DNA of 41,215 nt, from positions 1 to 41,215 of the forward strand of contig QCKG01000014.1 in assembly GCA_003215535.1 (NCBI GenBank), written 5' to 3'. Numbering within the stretch: position 1 is the stretch's first letter; each line of letters opens with the position of its first letter. This stretch comes from Prochlorococcus sp. AG-409-L18 (GTDB lineage Bacteria; Cyanobacteriota; Cyanobacteriia; PCC-6307; Cyanobiaceae). The notes beneath the pieces were generated by a model. It saw only the letters and a program-made list of their open reading frames with translations. It made no database searches and was not told where the DNA came from. The position numbers and the translations under genes are program-made. Positions 7,633-16,258 of this stretch are shown here, piece by piece.

Positions 7633-8494
7633 TGCGGTTTAGGAGACGAGCACAGTGCTCATAAGTATTTCTCAGAAACCAGCGAGAGCAAACAAGATGA
7701 GCAAGATTTACTTCGTTAGCCCCATAAACCATGTCTTATCAAAGGTCACAGCAAAAAGCGATTAATTGCTTGTTTTCCCTCCTAAGCAAAATCAAGAAAA
7801 AATCAGACCACATCAGGTTTTAATTCGAAATCCAAAATGGCACTTTCTGCTGAGTCAAGCCGTGTTTGCACCGCAGCTGCCTAGCTGAGTCAAAGTATTT
7901 CAACAGTGCAAATATTATTCTCGTGAGTTAGAGATTAAATCATACCAAGAATTCTCAGGGAAAGTCTGAATTTTAGTTCAAACTTAAGTCAAACCTTTTG
8001 CCCCTGACCCTCTTTCTGTGTTTTTTTGAGCAATGAATATGACTAATTCATCAGATGGTGAGCCTAGGCAAGAGTTATACTTAAAAACGTAATCAAAAAG
8101 TTTCCTAGCAATCAAAAGGGAAGCTTCACTAGCAAGCCTATGTTAAAAACATATATACAATAATATCCCTAAGTGAGTCAATCGGCTAAATGGATAAACA
8201 GATTAGTAACTACTAATCCACTACCGGTAATATCAACCTGATCTATACTATGGCTTTGAAGAACAGGCAACTTCAACGCCTGCATAATAAGTTTTTGAAG
8301 CAAACCTTTTAGAACCCTTTCTGTTACTTGATCTTAACGAATGGAATTCTCGTCCAATAGAATCAACCAAAAAGCTTCTCGGCCAAAGAAACCTAAAGAG
8401 TGTTTAGACAGACTCGCTCCCTCATGCCCGCATTTCCATATTAATTTATTATTAAGGAATAATTATAACTTGATTTACCATATAAGGAGACAAG
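7633..8494. other. Gene-poor region, about 860 bp
   Basis: No reading frame of convincing length or composition on either strand. Only a 22-codon frame (near 7695) and weak short hairpins such as ATGAAT/ATTCAT near 8033-8051 are visible. It probably contains decayed genes and, at its right end, the promoter for the mini-ORF/SET operon. Confidence 0.5.
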
Positions 8495-8605
8495 ATGCCA
8501 AGCAAACACAATGAAGACCATCGAATTCAACTATTAGATTACGATTTGATCTGGGAACAAACTTTGCTTAAGCTTACTTTTAAGTCTAATACAACTACTT
8601 TCTAA
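8495..8605 (+). CDS. Short ORF (36 aa) upstream of the SET-domain gene
   Basis: ATG with a good ribosome binding site (AAGGAG about 6 nt upstream), unusual in this window where most genes lack one. It encodes a 36-residue charged and polar peptide beginning MPSKHNEDHR and ending in TTTF, and stops 2 nt before the ATG of the SET-domain gene. No signal peptide, cysteines or double-glycine leader motif, so nothing marks it as a bacteriocin or lanthipeptide precursor. It could be a translation-coupling leader, a small partner or substrate of the SET protein, or a chance frame. I do not recognise it. Confidence 0.45.
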   Translation: MPSKHNEDHRIQLLDYDLIWEQTLLKLTFKSNTTTF

Positions 8606-8607
8606 AC

Positions 8608-9600
8608 ATGGATAGTAATTCTTGGCTAGAAATTCTTAAAGTTTTTCGAACTCTTGGTGGTGTGGCAGAAAATATTAAACTTGATAAAGGTATATATGGT
8701 AGAGGAGTTTTCCCTATAGATTCGGAACTACCATCAAAAATACGAGTCCCAGAAAACTTATTAATTAATGCTAAATACTTATATGTGGATTCCAAACAAA
8801 TAAAAATCAAGCCAAACGCCCCTATTAAGGCAGCGATACGAAGCTTTATAGATGATTACCTTAAATATATTGCCTTTAACAGCAATACTTGGGATGAAAT
8901 AAATGCTTTTGAAGTTGGGCTTAAAGGATTACCAAAAGACGTTCTGGAACTACTTAGATGCCTAGGAGCTTTAGACTTAGAGACTAGGCATAAAGATGAT
9001 TGGGACAAAATTATATTTAACAACTTTGTCCAGTCTAGATTTATAGATTATAAACAACAGAAATGCCTAGCTCCTTTTTTTGAACTAGTTAACCACAACT
9101 ATAATTATCAGGTTTTCTCAATTGATGAGGGGGTTTGTACTAAAAGAGACAAAGGAAGTCATGAGTTCCTACACAGCTATTCTAAAGGTAATGATCCGAT
9201 CAGGATGTTCTTTGGATATGGCTTTAGCAGCAAAGAACCTTTCGCCTTTTCATTCCCAATATCAATTAATGTCTCTACAACAGAAAAACCAGTTCGGATT
9301 CAAGGTGGATCTGGTATCGAAGGATTAATACCATTAAAGAATGAAAATAATGAATTGATACTTAATTACTTACCTATTGGTAATAAGTATGATCCGACAT
9401 TCCCAATTAGACAACTATCGGCGAGTCTAAAGGCATTACCTGAATATCAACCACGAGAGATCCTGAATAAAGCATTTACTTCCAACCAAGAACAAGTCTG
9501 TAATTTAATTTTAAAACTGAATCAATCGAATTCAAAAATAAGTTTTCTACTTAAGGAAACTCTTTGCTATCAATTATCAGCCATTGCCTATTATTGGTAA
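8608..9600 (+). CDS. SET-domain protein, Rubisco LSMT-like lysine methyltransferase family
   Basis: 330 residues. Segments match the split SET fold of Rubisco-large-subunit methyltransferase-type proteins: an N-terminal KGIYGRGVFPI...VPENLLI (about 27-53, the GxGlfA...vP.nlll pattern), LAPFFELVNHNYN (154-166, containing the Asn-His that contacts SAM) and a late HSYSKGNDPIRMFFGYGFSS (189-208, the ending of the SET core near the catalytic Tyr). A helical C-terminal part resembles the LSMT substrate-binding region. These enzymes methylate protein lysines in eukaryotes and some bacteria; the target here is unknown. It follows a 36-codon ORF by 2 nt and probably shares its transcript. Identification is from motifs only. 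Confidence 0.68.
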   Translation: MDSNSWLEILKVFRTLGGVAENIKLDKGIYGRGVFPIDSELPSKIRVPENLLINAKYLYVDSKQIKIKPNAPIKAAIRSFIDDYLKYIAFNSNTWDEINAFEVGLKGLPKDVLELLRCLGALDLETRHKDDWDKIIFNNFVQSRFIDYKQQKCLAPFFELVNHNYNYQVFSIDEGVCTKRDKGSHEFLHSYSKGNDPIRMFFGYGFSSKEPFAFSFPISINVSTTEKPVRIQGGSGIEGLIPLKNENNELILNYLPIGNKYDPTFPIRQLSASLKALPEYQPREILNKAFTSNQEQVCNLILKLNQSNSKISFLLKETLCYQLSAIAYYW

Positions 9601-9949
9601 TAAGGTTGATTCCTTAAATGATTTTTCATGACGAAGAACAAAGGTTCTATACAAAATGCAATTAAGTAGCAAGAAAAGTGAGTTGAATAAAGAAACTTAT
9701 AAGTGCTATCAAATCATTGATAGGCAAAAAGTCAGAGAGGCTCTAATAAATATCTTATAGTTAAATTTATAAGGTCAGTAATAGGAATCTTAATCAGATA
9801 AGAGCTTAAATTCTTAGAAGCAACAATGTGGTTTCTTAATTTAATCAATCTATTCAAGTAATTTAGTATATTTCGAAGAAAGCAAAAAACCATACTTAGA
9901 GTATTTTTCGTTAAATAGAAGTCCTTTATTTCGTAATGTCAGCGAATGG
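9601..9949. other. AT-rich intergenic region
   Basis: Holds a 34-codon plus-strand frame (9656-9760, starting MQLSSKK, containing YKCYQIIDRQ) that may be a remnant or a tiny gene, but it lacks a ribosome binding site and I do not recognise it. A hairpin near 9892-9904 is listed separately. Nothing else seen. Confidence 0.45.
9892..9908. terminator. Possible bidirectional terminator
   Basis: ATACT-TAG-AGTAT hairpin with a run of T on the right and a run of A on the left, so it could end transcription from either side. It sits about 40 nt past the stop of the minus-strand secreted-protein gene. The stem is short (5 bp) and AT-rich, so this is tentative. Confidence 0.4.
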
Positions 9950-10369
9950 TTATTGCTTTAAAGGCTCTTTCTGTCGAACTTGTGGAAGATTCAACCCCTT
10001 AGACTCACTTGGAAGTTTATTTGCTAATTTAAATAAAAAAACCTCAAGTTCATCTTTAGTACCCCCCAAATCGTTTCCACAACCATCAAAAATATTATTG
10101 GATAGTGAATTTGCTAAGTCCTCTTTTGGAGCTGCCATTATCTCATTCATAACAGGCGAAAAAAAGATGCCTTGAGAAAGTTGCAGGCCAGCGGTTTGAC
10201 CAGCCTTTTCAGGAGACATTCCTTTCCCAAGCGACTTACAGAACTTCTCTGAGAACCTCTTGCTTACATCTGATACAGCAGGTGATAAATCTGCCTCGGA
10301 TGCAAATGACGCAAACGAAGCCATAAAGAATGTTATTGACAAAAGTCCTGCAAGAAGAATGCGGTACAT
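9950..10369 (-). CDS. Small secreted protein with signal peptide, unknown function
   Basis: 139 residues. A clear N-terminal signal peptide (MYRILLAGLLSITFFMASFA, cleavage probably after SFASFASEA) predicts export to the periplasm or thylakoid lumen. The mature part has two Cys (in KFCKSLGKG and FDGCGNDLGG), which could form a disulfide, and a charged C-terminus. It resembles conserved hypothetical proteins I associate with marine picocyanobacteria, but I know no function. Normal ATG start; next gene on the same strand begins about 70 nt upstream, so the two may be cotranscribed. Confidence 0.7.
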   Translation of the reverse strand: MYRILLAGLLSITFFMASFASFASEADLSPAVSDVSKRFSEKFCKSLGKGMSPEKAGQTAGLQLSQGIFFSPVMNEIMAAPKEDLANSLSNNIFDGCGNDLGGTKDELEVFLFKLANKLPSESKGLNLPQVRQKEPLKQ

Positions 10370-10435
10370 AAGCTCTGTTGTTTTTACAATTCTGATCAGG
10401 ACACTAAAGGGTATGGAGAAAATGATTTGGAATTT

Positions 10436-10597
10436 TTAGTGAACCGTCATCCATAAAGCAAATAGCAAAGGAACAAATCCAAGCCTTTCTACCCACTTCT
10501 CCTTATTTAGCTTAGCAAGGGAAAATCCTATGAATGCCATTTGCCAGATTAAAATTATCTCAAATTCAGATGGTTCTATAGAAACAAGCTGGTCCAT
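10436..10597 (-). CDS. Small membrane protein (53 aa), unknown
   Basis: From the ATG the product is 53 residues: an acidic start (MDQLVSIEPSEFE), a first hydrophobic segment (IILIWQMAFIGFSLA), a basic loop (KLNKEKWVERLG) and a second hydrophobic end (FVPLLFALWMTV). This is a plausible two-helix small inner or thylakoid membrane protein. A TTG 7 codons upstream would give 60 residues. No function recognised; the balanced amphipathic pattern rather than homology is why I keep it. Confidence 0.5.
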   Translation of the reverse strand: MDQLVSIEPSEFEIILIWQMAFIGFSLAKLNKEKWVERLGFVPLLFALWMTVH

Positions 10598-10734
10598 TAT
10601 AAAAAATAGATTTATCAATAGATGACAACATCTTAAAGCAGGTTAAGTAAGGTTGACAAAAAGCAAATACAATTAAATAAATAAACTTCAGAATTACCCC
10701 TCAGGCATTGCTGACTCTCTGAGCTTTATATCTT

Positions 10735-12279
10735 ATGAAATATAAGTATTGCTATAGATGTGGTTGCTATCATGAACATGAGCAAAAGACACACAAGGAA
10801 GATCATTTTCAAAATATAAGCAAGCAAAGATCCAGGAGCTTGGGAGCTCAGGCTAAATCTGTATCAGAAATTAGTACTGAAGAACTTATACGGGAAGAAT
10901 TTGTAGACTCCACGAGATATTTACTCAATAAGGATGGCGTAATTGACATATACCTGCACTCCCAAGGAGGGGAACAAGTCGTATCAGAAGGTGATCCTTC
11001 ATTTATGCAAACAATCTCTTCCTTAAAAATAGACAACTCTGATATAAATTATTTTAAATCAGTTGTTGGTAATTTAGACGAGCAGATTGATTTAGACTTT
11101 AGCTTTACAAGCAATCCTAATAATAGTGATATATCCATTTATTATGACTCCGAGATAGATTTAGGTTATTCAAGCAAGGTACTTGGTCTTGCAATAAAAG
11201 ATTCCCAAAAGAATAAAGGGTGGGAATTATTTCTTAATCGACCCGAACTAAATAGCACGAGATACCGGCGTTATTGCCTAATTCATGAATTTGGACATTC
11301 GCTAGGTCTTGAACATCCTTTCTCAGATTCTGACGGTGATGTCGTAGCAGGGATAACTGATCCATATAAAAGTTCTTATCCAGAAGATACAGTCATGGCA
11401 TATAGATATCCTAGAAACGGGGTTTGGCCGAATAGTTTCTCTAATAATGATATCAACTCATTTATTGCCATATGGGGGGAAGAGAAGACAGATGAATACA
11501 TATTCACTCAAGCAGATTCTGCTGATGATGTGATTAGGAATTGGTTCGAATCATCGAGTCCTATAAAAGCTGAATCGAAGGATTTGTCTGGCGAAAAGCT
11601 AAAAATCAAAGCAAATATATGGGAAGATACAATAATAATTAATCGCATTTCTAATGCCTCACATTCAGGAGATTTACTTCAAGCAAAACAAAATCCTGCT
11701 GCATATGATCGTAGTGTTTCAGGCAAGCAAGGTTCCATTTTAGATGGAGGTCAAGGCAAAGACATTCTACGTGGTTTAGGTGGGTGGGACATAATTGATG
11801 GCAATGGAAATGATGATTTAATTCATGGCGGCAATGGCAGAGATATCATTGACGGTGGTGCTGGTGCAGATGAGTTACATGGTGATTTTGGGTGGAATAC
11901 TTTTAAATCACAAGAAGATGGATGGAGTGATCTAATTGCTATTAAGTCTGATCAACATCTCTCGAATTGGTGGTATGGAAAATCTGGGAATAATCCCAAT
12001 GGAGAGAAAGCAGATTTCATAGAAGGCTTAGATCCTATTGATGAAATCAAAATCATTGGTGCTGAAACTACTGATCTAAGCTTTGCAAAGACCACTCATC
12101 GTGGGGCCAGTGGGATAGGGATTTACGCCAAAGGAATCTTAGAAGCTGTTTTTACAGGAAACAATCTCTCCGTCAGTCAACTTAATTCAATAACAACAGG
12201 AGATGCCTCAGATCTTGCTATGAACAACAGACTATGGAGCTATAGAAGCAACAATGAAGCTCCTGATTTATTAGCTTAA
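10735..12279 (+). CDS. RTX-repeat zinc metalloprotease with Cys/His-rich N-terminus
   Basis: 514 residues. A metzincin zinc site HEFGHSLGLEH (184-194) and a downstream Met-turn VMAYRY (220-225) mark a serralysin-like zinc endopeptidase; this is followed by calcium-binding RTX nonapeptide repeats (about 336-386; GGQGKDILRG, GGNGRDIIDGG, GAGADELHG). There is no Sec signal peptide, so export by type I secretion through an uncleaved C-terminal signal is expected from the family. The N-terminus begins with CYRCGCYHEH (Cys6, Cys9, Cys11, His13, His15), a compact metal-binding pattern that serralysins lack. It stands alone with no ABC/MFP secretion genes in the window. Likely extracellular calcium-dependent protease. 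Confidence 0.87.
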   Translation: MKYKYCYRCGCYHEHEQKTHKEDHFQNISKQRSRSLGAQAKSVSEISTEELIREEFVDSTRYLLNKDGVIDIYLHSQGGEQVVSEGDPSFMQTISSLKIDNSDINYFKSVVGNLDEQIDLDFSFTSNPNNSDISIYYDSEIDLGYSSKVLGLAIKDSQKNKGWELFLNRPELNSTRYRRYCLIHEFGHSLGLEHPFSDSDGDVVAGITDPYKSSYPEDTVMAYRYPRNGVWPNSFSNNDINSFIAIWGEEKTDEYIFTQADSADDVIRNWFESSSPIKAESKDLSGEKLKIKANIWEDTIIINRISNASHSGDLLQAKQNPAAYDRSVSGKQGSILDGGQGKDILRGLGGWDIIDGNGNDDLIHGGNGRDIIDGGAGADELHGDFGWNTFKSQEDGWSDLIAIKSDQHLSNWWYGKSGNNPNGEKADFIEGLDPIDEIKIIGAETTDLSFAKTTHRGASGIGIYAKGILEAVFTGNNLSVSQLNSITTGDASDLAMNNRLWSYRSNNEAPDLLA

Positions 12280-12782
12280 ATTAACCATTATCTTGACAAG
12301 ATAGTATTAATGTCTAGTTATTAATTGTACTTCAACTCTAGTATGACTTATGCATAGAGCTGTTAAGAATAATGCTAGAAAAGAGTTCCTATCGTTATCA
12401 ACAATACTGTTTATTATATAAATGTCAGCGACTTAGCCAGGTGTCTGCTCAATCTTCTGGCCTTAATAAATCATAAAAAAAGCACTTAAAAGAAAGTTTA
12501 CCTATAAAGCACAAATAGAAACTCAAACATTTACCAACTCTTGACCAACACTTACAAGCGTTATCTCAAATCCCATATCAAGGAACCCAGGCGAAATAGA
12601 GTATGGCACAATTAAGGTAAATGAACCCATACAAATGTATAATTCTAAGGATAGTTGGAGTTATTTGTACACCACTTCCAAGACTTGTCCTCACCATGCA
12701 CAAGCAGGAGGTCTTAATTTGAATTTTCGGGCTTCTGTCTGAACAAGTATTCTTTATGAATAAGCTTAAGGGGGAAAATATT
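12280..12782. other. AT-rich intergenic region
   Basis: About 500 bp with no credible gene. A small hairpin just after the protease gene (TATCTT-GAC-AAGATA near 12289-12303) lacks a T-run. A strong ribosome binding site for the sulfotransferase lies at its right edge. Confidence 0.45.
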
Positions 12783-14267
12783 ATGAGAACTTTCTCTAGA
12801 AAAGAAGCTCTTGATATATATCATTCAGGTAAAATATTGCAAAAATCTGAACAGGCAAAAAAAGCAATAGAACTCTATAAACAAGCACTTATTACTGAGC
12901 CGTATTTTGTAGAAGCTTTGTATAATCTCGGAAATTGTTTTGTTTTATTGAATAAACCTGAGCCAGGGATGCGATCATTCAGATTAGCTTTAGAAATAAA
13001 CCCTAGTCATCCATACATCCTAATAAACTTAGCGAATATTTATCAAGAAGAAAATAACTTAAGCCTTGCTGAGGTTTACACAAGGAAGGCAATAGAAGCT
13101 CATCCATTATTGGCTAGTGCACATGCAAATATGGGTGGAATTTTACAAAAGCTAGGCAGATTAAAAGATGCCCAAATATCACTAGTTAAGGCGATAGACT
13201 TAGATAAAAGATTAGCTAAAGCACATTACCTACTTTCGAATCAACCTGATTATTATTCAGAACCAAAGTCACAAGCTCAGTTATTGAATATTAATGAAAA
13301 CTCATACAATCGCGTGAATGATGTGATTGATATATGTTTTGCAAAGTCAAATGTTCTGCACCTTCAAAGGAGATTCAATGAAAGTGCAAGATACCTAGTA
13401 GAGGCAAACAATAAAAAACTTTCTATTTCCCCCTCCAACCATCAAGAATTTATAGATGAAAACAATGAAATAGCAAAATCGCTTAAAAAGTGCAGTCCTA
13501 GAAACAAAGAACCTCTAAAGGAAGTAACATCAATATTCATAGTTGGAATGCCAAGGTCTGGATCAACACTTGTGGAATCAATACTAAGTAGTAATTCAAA
13601 GATAACAGATCTAGGAGAAACTTCAATATTAAAAGAAAGTATAACTGAATGGCTAAACTTAAATAATGCTTCTTGTATGTTTAGCAATGTATACAAAAAG
13701 AATATCAAAGTCTTGGAAGAAAGCTATGAAGTTACAACTGACAAGAATTTAACAAATTATACCTATGCCGAATTCATTGCAAAAAATTTTCCTGAAGCAA
13801 GAATCATTTATTGTGCGCGTCACCCTTTAGATAATATACTTTCTATCTATAGATCCCACTTCGCAAAAGGCTGGAACTTCTCATGTTCAATTATAGGTAC
13901 AGCTAAAGTCCTCCTTCATCAGTCAGAGATGATGGTAAAAAATCTTAGAGAATATCCTGATTCTATCTATCAAATTAATTACGAGCAGCTTGTAATGAAG
14001 CCAGAAGATAATATTCGATCATTAATTCATTGGTTAGGATTGGAATGGCATGAATTTTATCTTAGACCACATTTAAACCCAAGAGAAATACATACAGCCA
14101 GTTCTGTACAAGTAAGAAGAGAGATTAATACCAAGTCTATTAATGGTTGGAAAAATTACAGAGGGGTATTAGAACCCGCAGGAGATTTAATTTCAAGATC
14201 TAAAGTAATTAAAGAACTATTTCCACTAAAAGACCTTAATTCCAATCTTAATATGAACATCGTTTAA
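12783..14267 (+). CDS. TPR-domain sulfotransferase
   Basis: About 494 residues from the ATG that has a strong Shine-Dalgarno (AAGGGGG, 8 nt upstream); an ATG 27 nt earlier has none. The N-terminal 150 residues are tetratricopeptide repeats (ALYNLGNCFVLLNKPEPGMR, ILINLANIYQEENNLSLAEV, AHANMGGILQKLGRLKDAQ). The C-terminal half is a PAPS-dependent sulfotransferase: FIVGMPRSGSTLVES is the 5'-phosphosulfate loop and ARIIYCARHPLDNILSIY the 3'-phosphate site with Arg and Ser. Similar TPR-sulfotransferases of bacteria and protein-tyrosine sulfotransferases share this layout. It would transfer sulfate from PAPS to a glycan, protein or small molecule; the target is unknown. Cytosolic, no signal peptide. 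Confidence 0.9.
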   Translation: MRTFSRKEALDIYHSGKILQKSEQAKKAIELYKQALITEPYFVEALYNLGNCFVLLNKPEPGMRSFRLALEINPSHPYILINLANIYQEENNLSLAEVYTRKAIEAHPLLASAHANMGGILQKLGRLKDAQISLVKAIDLDKRLAKAHYLLSNQPDYYSEPKSQAQLLNINENSYNRVNDVIDICFAKSNVLHLQRRFNESARYLVEANNKKLSISPSNHQEFIDENNEIAKSLKKCSPRNKEPLKEVTSIFIVGMPRSGSTLVESILSSNSKITDLGETSILKESITEWLNLNNASCMFSNVYKKNIKVLEESYEVTTDKNLTNYTYAEFIAKNFPEARIIYCARHPLDNILSIYRSHFAKGWNFSCSIIGTAKVLLHQSEMMVKNLREYPDSIYQINYEQLVMKPEDNIRSLIHWLGLEWHEFYLRPHLNPREIHTASSVQVRREINTKSINGWKNYRGVLEPAGDLISRSKVIKELFPLKDLNSNLNMNIV

Positions 14268-14964
14268 TCTATGCCTTAAAATAAATCATAGTTGTAATAG
14301 CCTTTAGTTACCAAAGATCCATTATTGGCCTGACTATTTATCCAATAATAATCTGCAGGAATCGCCAAAATATCTCTATACTATAAAAGCCTTTTCTATA
14401 TACCTAATGTTGTTATTCTGGCTATATCTGTAACATCTTTAGCGAGCAAAAGTTATGCATATCACGAAATAAATGGGGATTTATTTGTTCAAATTCTTGC
14501 AAATTATCCAAATTCAATTGCTTATCATCCTCAGAGAGGAATTGCGCATATTTCAACTTTATTTCATCAGACAATGCAAATCTAAGAAATCTAAGTTTAG
14601 AGAGGACAAGTATCTTCTTGATTTCTTATATGTTAAATCTCCTCTCACTCACATGAAAGCATAAATCTCTAAATTAATAGAATCAAGAGCAAAGCAGAAA
14701 CGGCAGAACTTTATTTTTTACTTGGGAAATGGCCGTCTGAATCTTGTCCAACTTTTTACCATCTCTAGTTTTACAGTTGTCGCCTAGTGATCCCAATGAT
14801 CCTGGAGCCAAGCATCCACCTACCCTCAAAACGTATAGAACCTAGGCCTAACAAGGATTTTCAGGAGATCTTAGTATCTTAGATAAACCTCTTAAGCCGT
14901 TGCCAAGGCAGAGAATGACTTTTAGTCTAATAAACAAGAAGATCAACTTTCTAAAGAATGTTTA
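14268..14964. other. Gene-poor region, about 700 bp
   Basis: No normal gene. One plus-strand frame (14353-14585) without an ATG reads as a hydrophobic stretch ending in SLASKSYAYHEI followed by NYPNSIAYHPQRGIAH, which looks like a decayed exported protein rather than random sequence. A 63-codon frame overlapping it in another phase has poor composition and I reject it. Confidence 0.45.
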
Positions 14965-15729
14965 ATGAAAGGCAAAGGCTATATTAATAGTAGCTTGATT
15001 TCAAAAAAGACTTTGACCAAAGCAAAAATAAGGACAAACCCAGATGCTGTTATCAAACTGCTGGCAGCAACAACCATCTTGCTGACAACAGTAAATATTG
15101 CGATTCAAATTGCAATATATTGCTTTGGATTAAAGAAAGAATGGTTTCTATTATTTAATATGGACAAAGAAGTTAACATTCCAACGCTTTTTTCAGTAAT
15201 TCTTCTTCTGATTTGTGCATTATTAATTTCACTTATCCATAAGAAATTAAACAAACAAAATAAAAAGGTTAAAAAAAGATGGTCGGCATTGAGGTGGATT
15301 TTTATTTTCCTATCTCTTGACGAAGGATTGCAAATTCACGAGGCCTTTGCTATCCCCAGCCTAAAACCTATGTTGCCCGCATTCCTTAGCATAGTATGGA
15401 TTATTCCATATGGAATATTTGCTACAGTTGCACTAATATATTTCATGCCATTAATAAATAGTTTGCCTACTAAATTAAAACTAAAAACACTACTATCTGG
15501 AGCTGTATATCTTTTAGGTGCCTTAGGCTTTGAAATAATCGGGAGCGGTTTAGTGAGAACAGGAGACATAAAATTTCATGGCATTTCCTATGGCCTTATC
15601 ACTACAATAGAAGAAGCTCTTGAAATGGCTGGATTGATAATCTTCATTCATACCCTACTAAGATATATTTTTGATTATCAACGTCAAAAATTAAGAATCG
15701 ATCTTCGTCTTGCTAGTGTAGAAGATTGA
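14965..15729 (+). CDS. Multi-pass membrane protein with DEG/IHE and EE-EM motifs, unknown
   Basis: 254 residues with about 6 hydrophobic segments (near 31-55, 71-92, 107-118, 132-160, 170-190, 213-232). Polar residues inside or beside helices stand out: FLSLDEGLQIHE (about 114-125) and TTIEEALEMAG (about 212-222), plus FEIIGSG in an earlier helix. The conserved-looking Asp, Glu and His would suit a metal or lipid-headgroup site in a membrane enzyme, but I recognise no named family. A basic, non-cleaved N-terminus of about 27 residues precedes the first helix. It stands alone between gene-poor stretches. Confidence 0.75.
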   Translation: MKGKGYINSSLISKKTLTKAKIRTNPDAVIKLLAATTILLTTVNIAIQIAIYCFGLKKEWFLLFNMDKEVNIPTLFSVILLLICALLISLIHKKLNKQNKKVKKRWSALRWIFIFLSLDEGLQIHEAFAIPSLKPMLPAFLSIVWIIPYGIFATVALIYFMPLINSLPTKLKLKTLLSGAVYLLGALGFEIIGSGLVRTGDIKFHGISYGLITTIEEALEMAGLIIFIHTLLRYIFDYQRQKLRIDLRLASVED

Positions 15730-16258
15730 CCGAATAAAGAGTTTATTTGCTAGTCAAGATAAGCATTTGACAACAAATAAGCCCTTATAAAGTATATTTT
15801 AAGGAAAATTTTTTCTGTTACAGGTTCGAAGTTTTTTAACTGGAAGAATTTCGATATTGGTGATAAAATAACAAGCTTAGACCCATAGAAGTAATGTATT
15901 TGTCCTTTGACTGATCAGGCAAGGAAGTAACTTCTTCATAAGGACTCATTCCCTAAAAGCTCAATTTATTTAATGAGCTAAACGCCCAATAAAAGTAATC
16001 AGAGATTCACTATAAGAGACTGCAATGTAAGGGATCTACCCCTTAACTAGCAAGAACATAAATTAAAAATTACATAGCGAGAGAAGTGTTGTTTCTTAGT
16101 TTCTACGTATATGAAATTAGAAATCTACTAATCCACATTTTAACTTTGCTTAAAACTAAAAATGGCACTTTTATAATCAGTCCAACTCTTGTCCAGCCTG
16201 AGTCCATCCTTATTGCCAGTCATACCACTAGCCTACTAATACTCTCATCTATAAAGTC
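15730..16258. other. Intergenic region before the transsulfuration operon
   Basis: About 530 bp with no gene recognised. It includes an AGCTCA/TGAGCT inverted repeat (15958-15979, 10-nt loop) without a T-run. It must contain the promoter of the following Cys/Met operon, and marks the right edge of the gene-poor block. Confidence 0.45.

Noticed and set aside
7835-7850. Short shared motif AAAATGGCACTTT also present near 16158
   Set aside because: A 13-nt match between two AT-rich gaps with no further similarity on either side is within chance for this size of window.
14473-14664. 63-codon plus-strand frame
   Set aside because: Poor composition, no ribosome binding site, and it overlaps a more protein-like frame in another phase; treated as noise.
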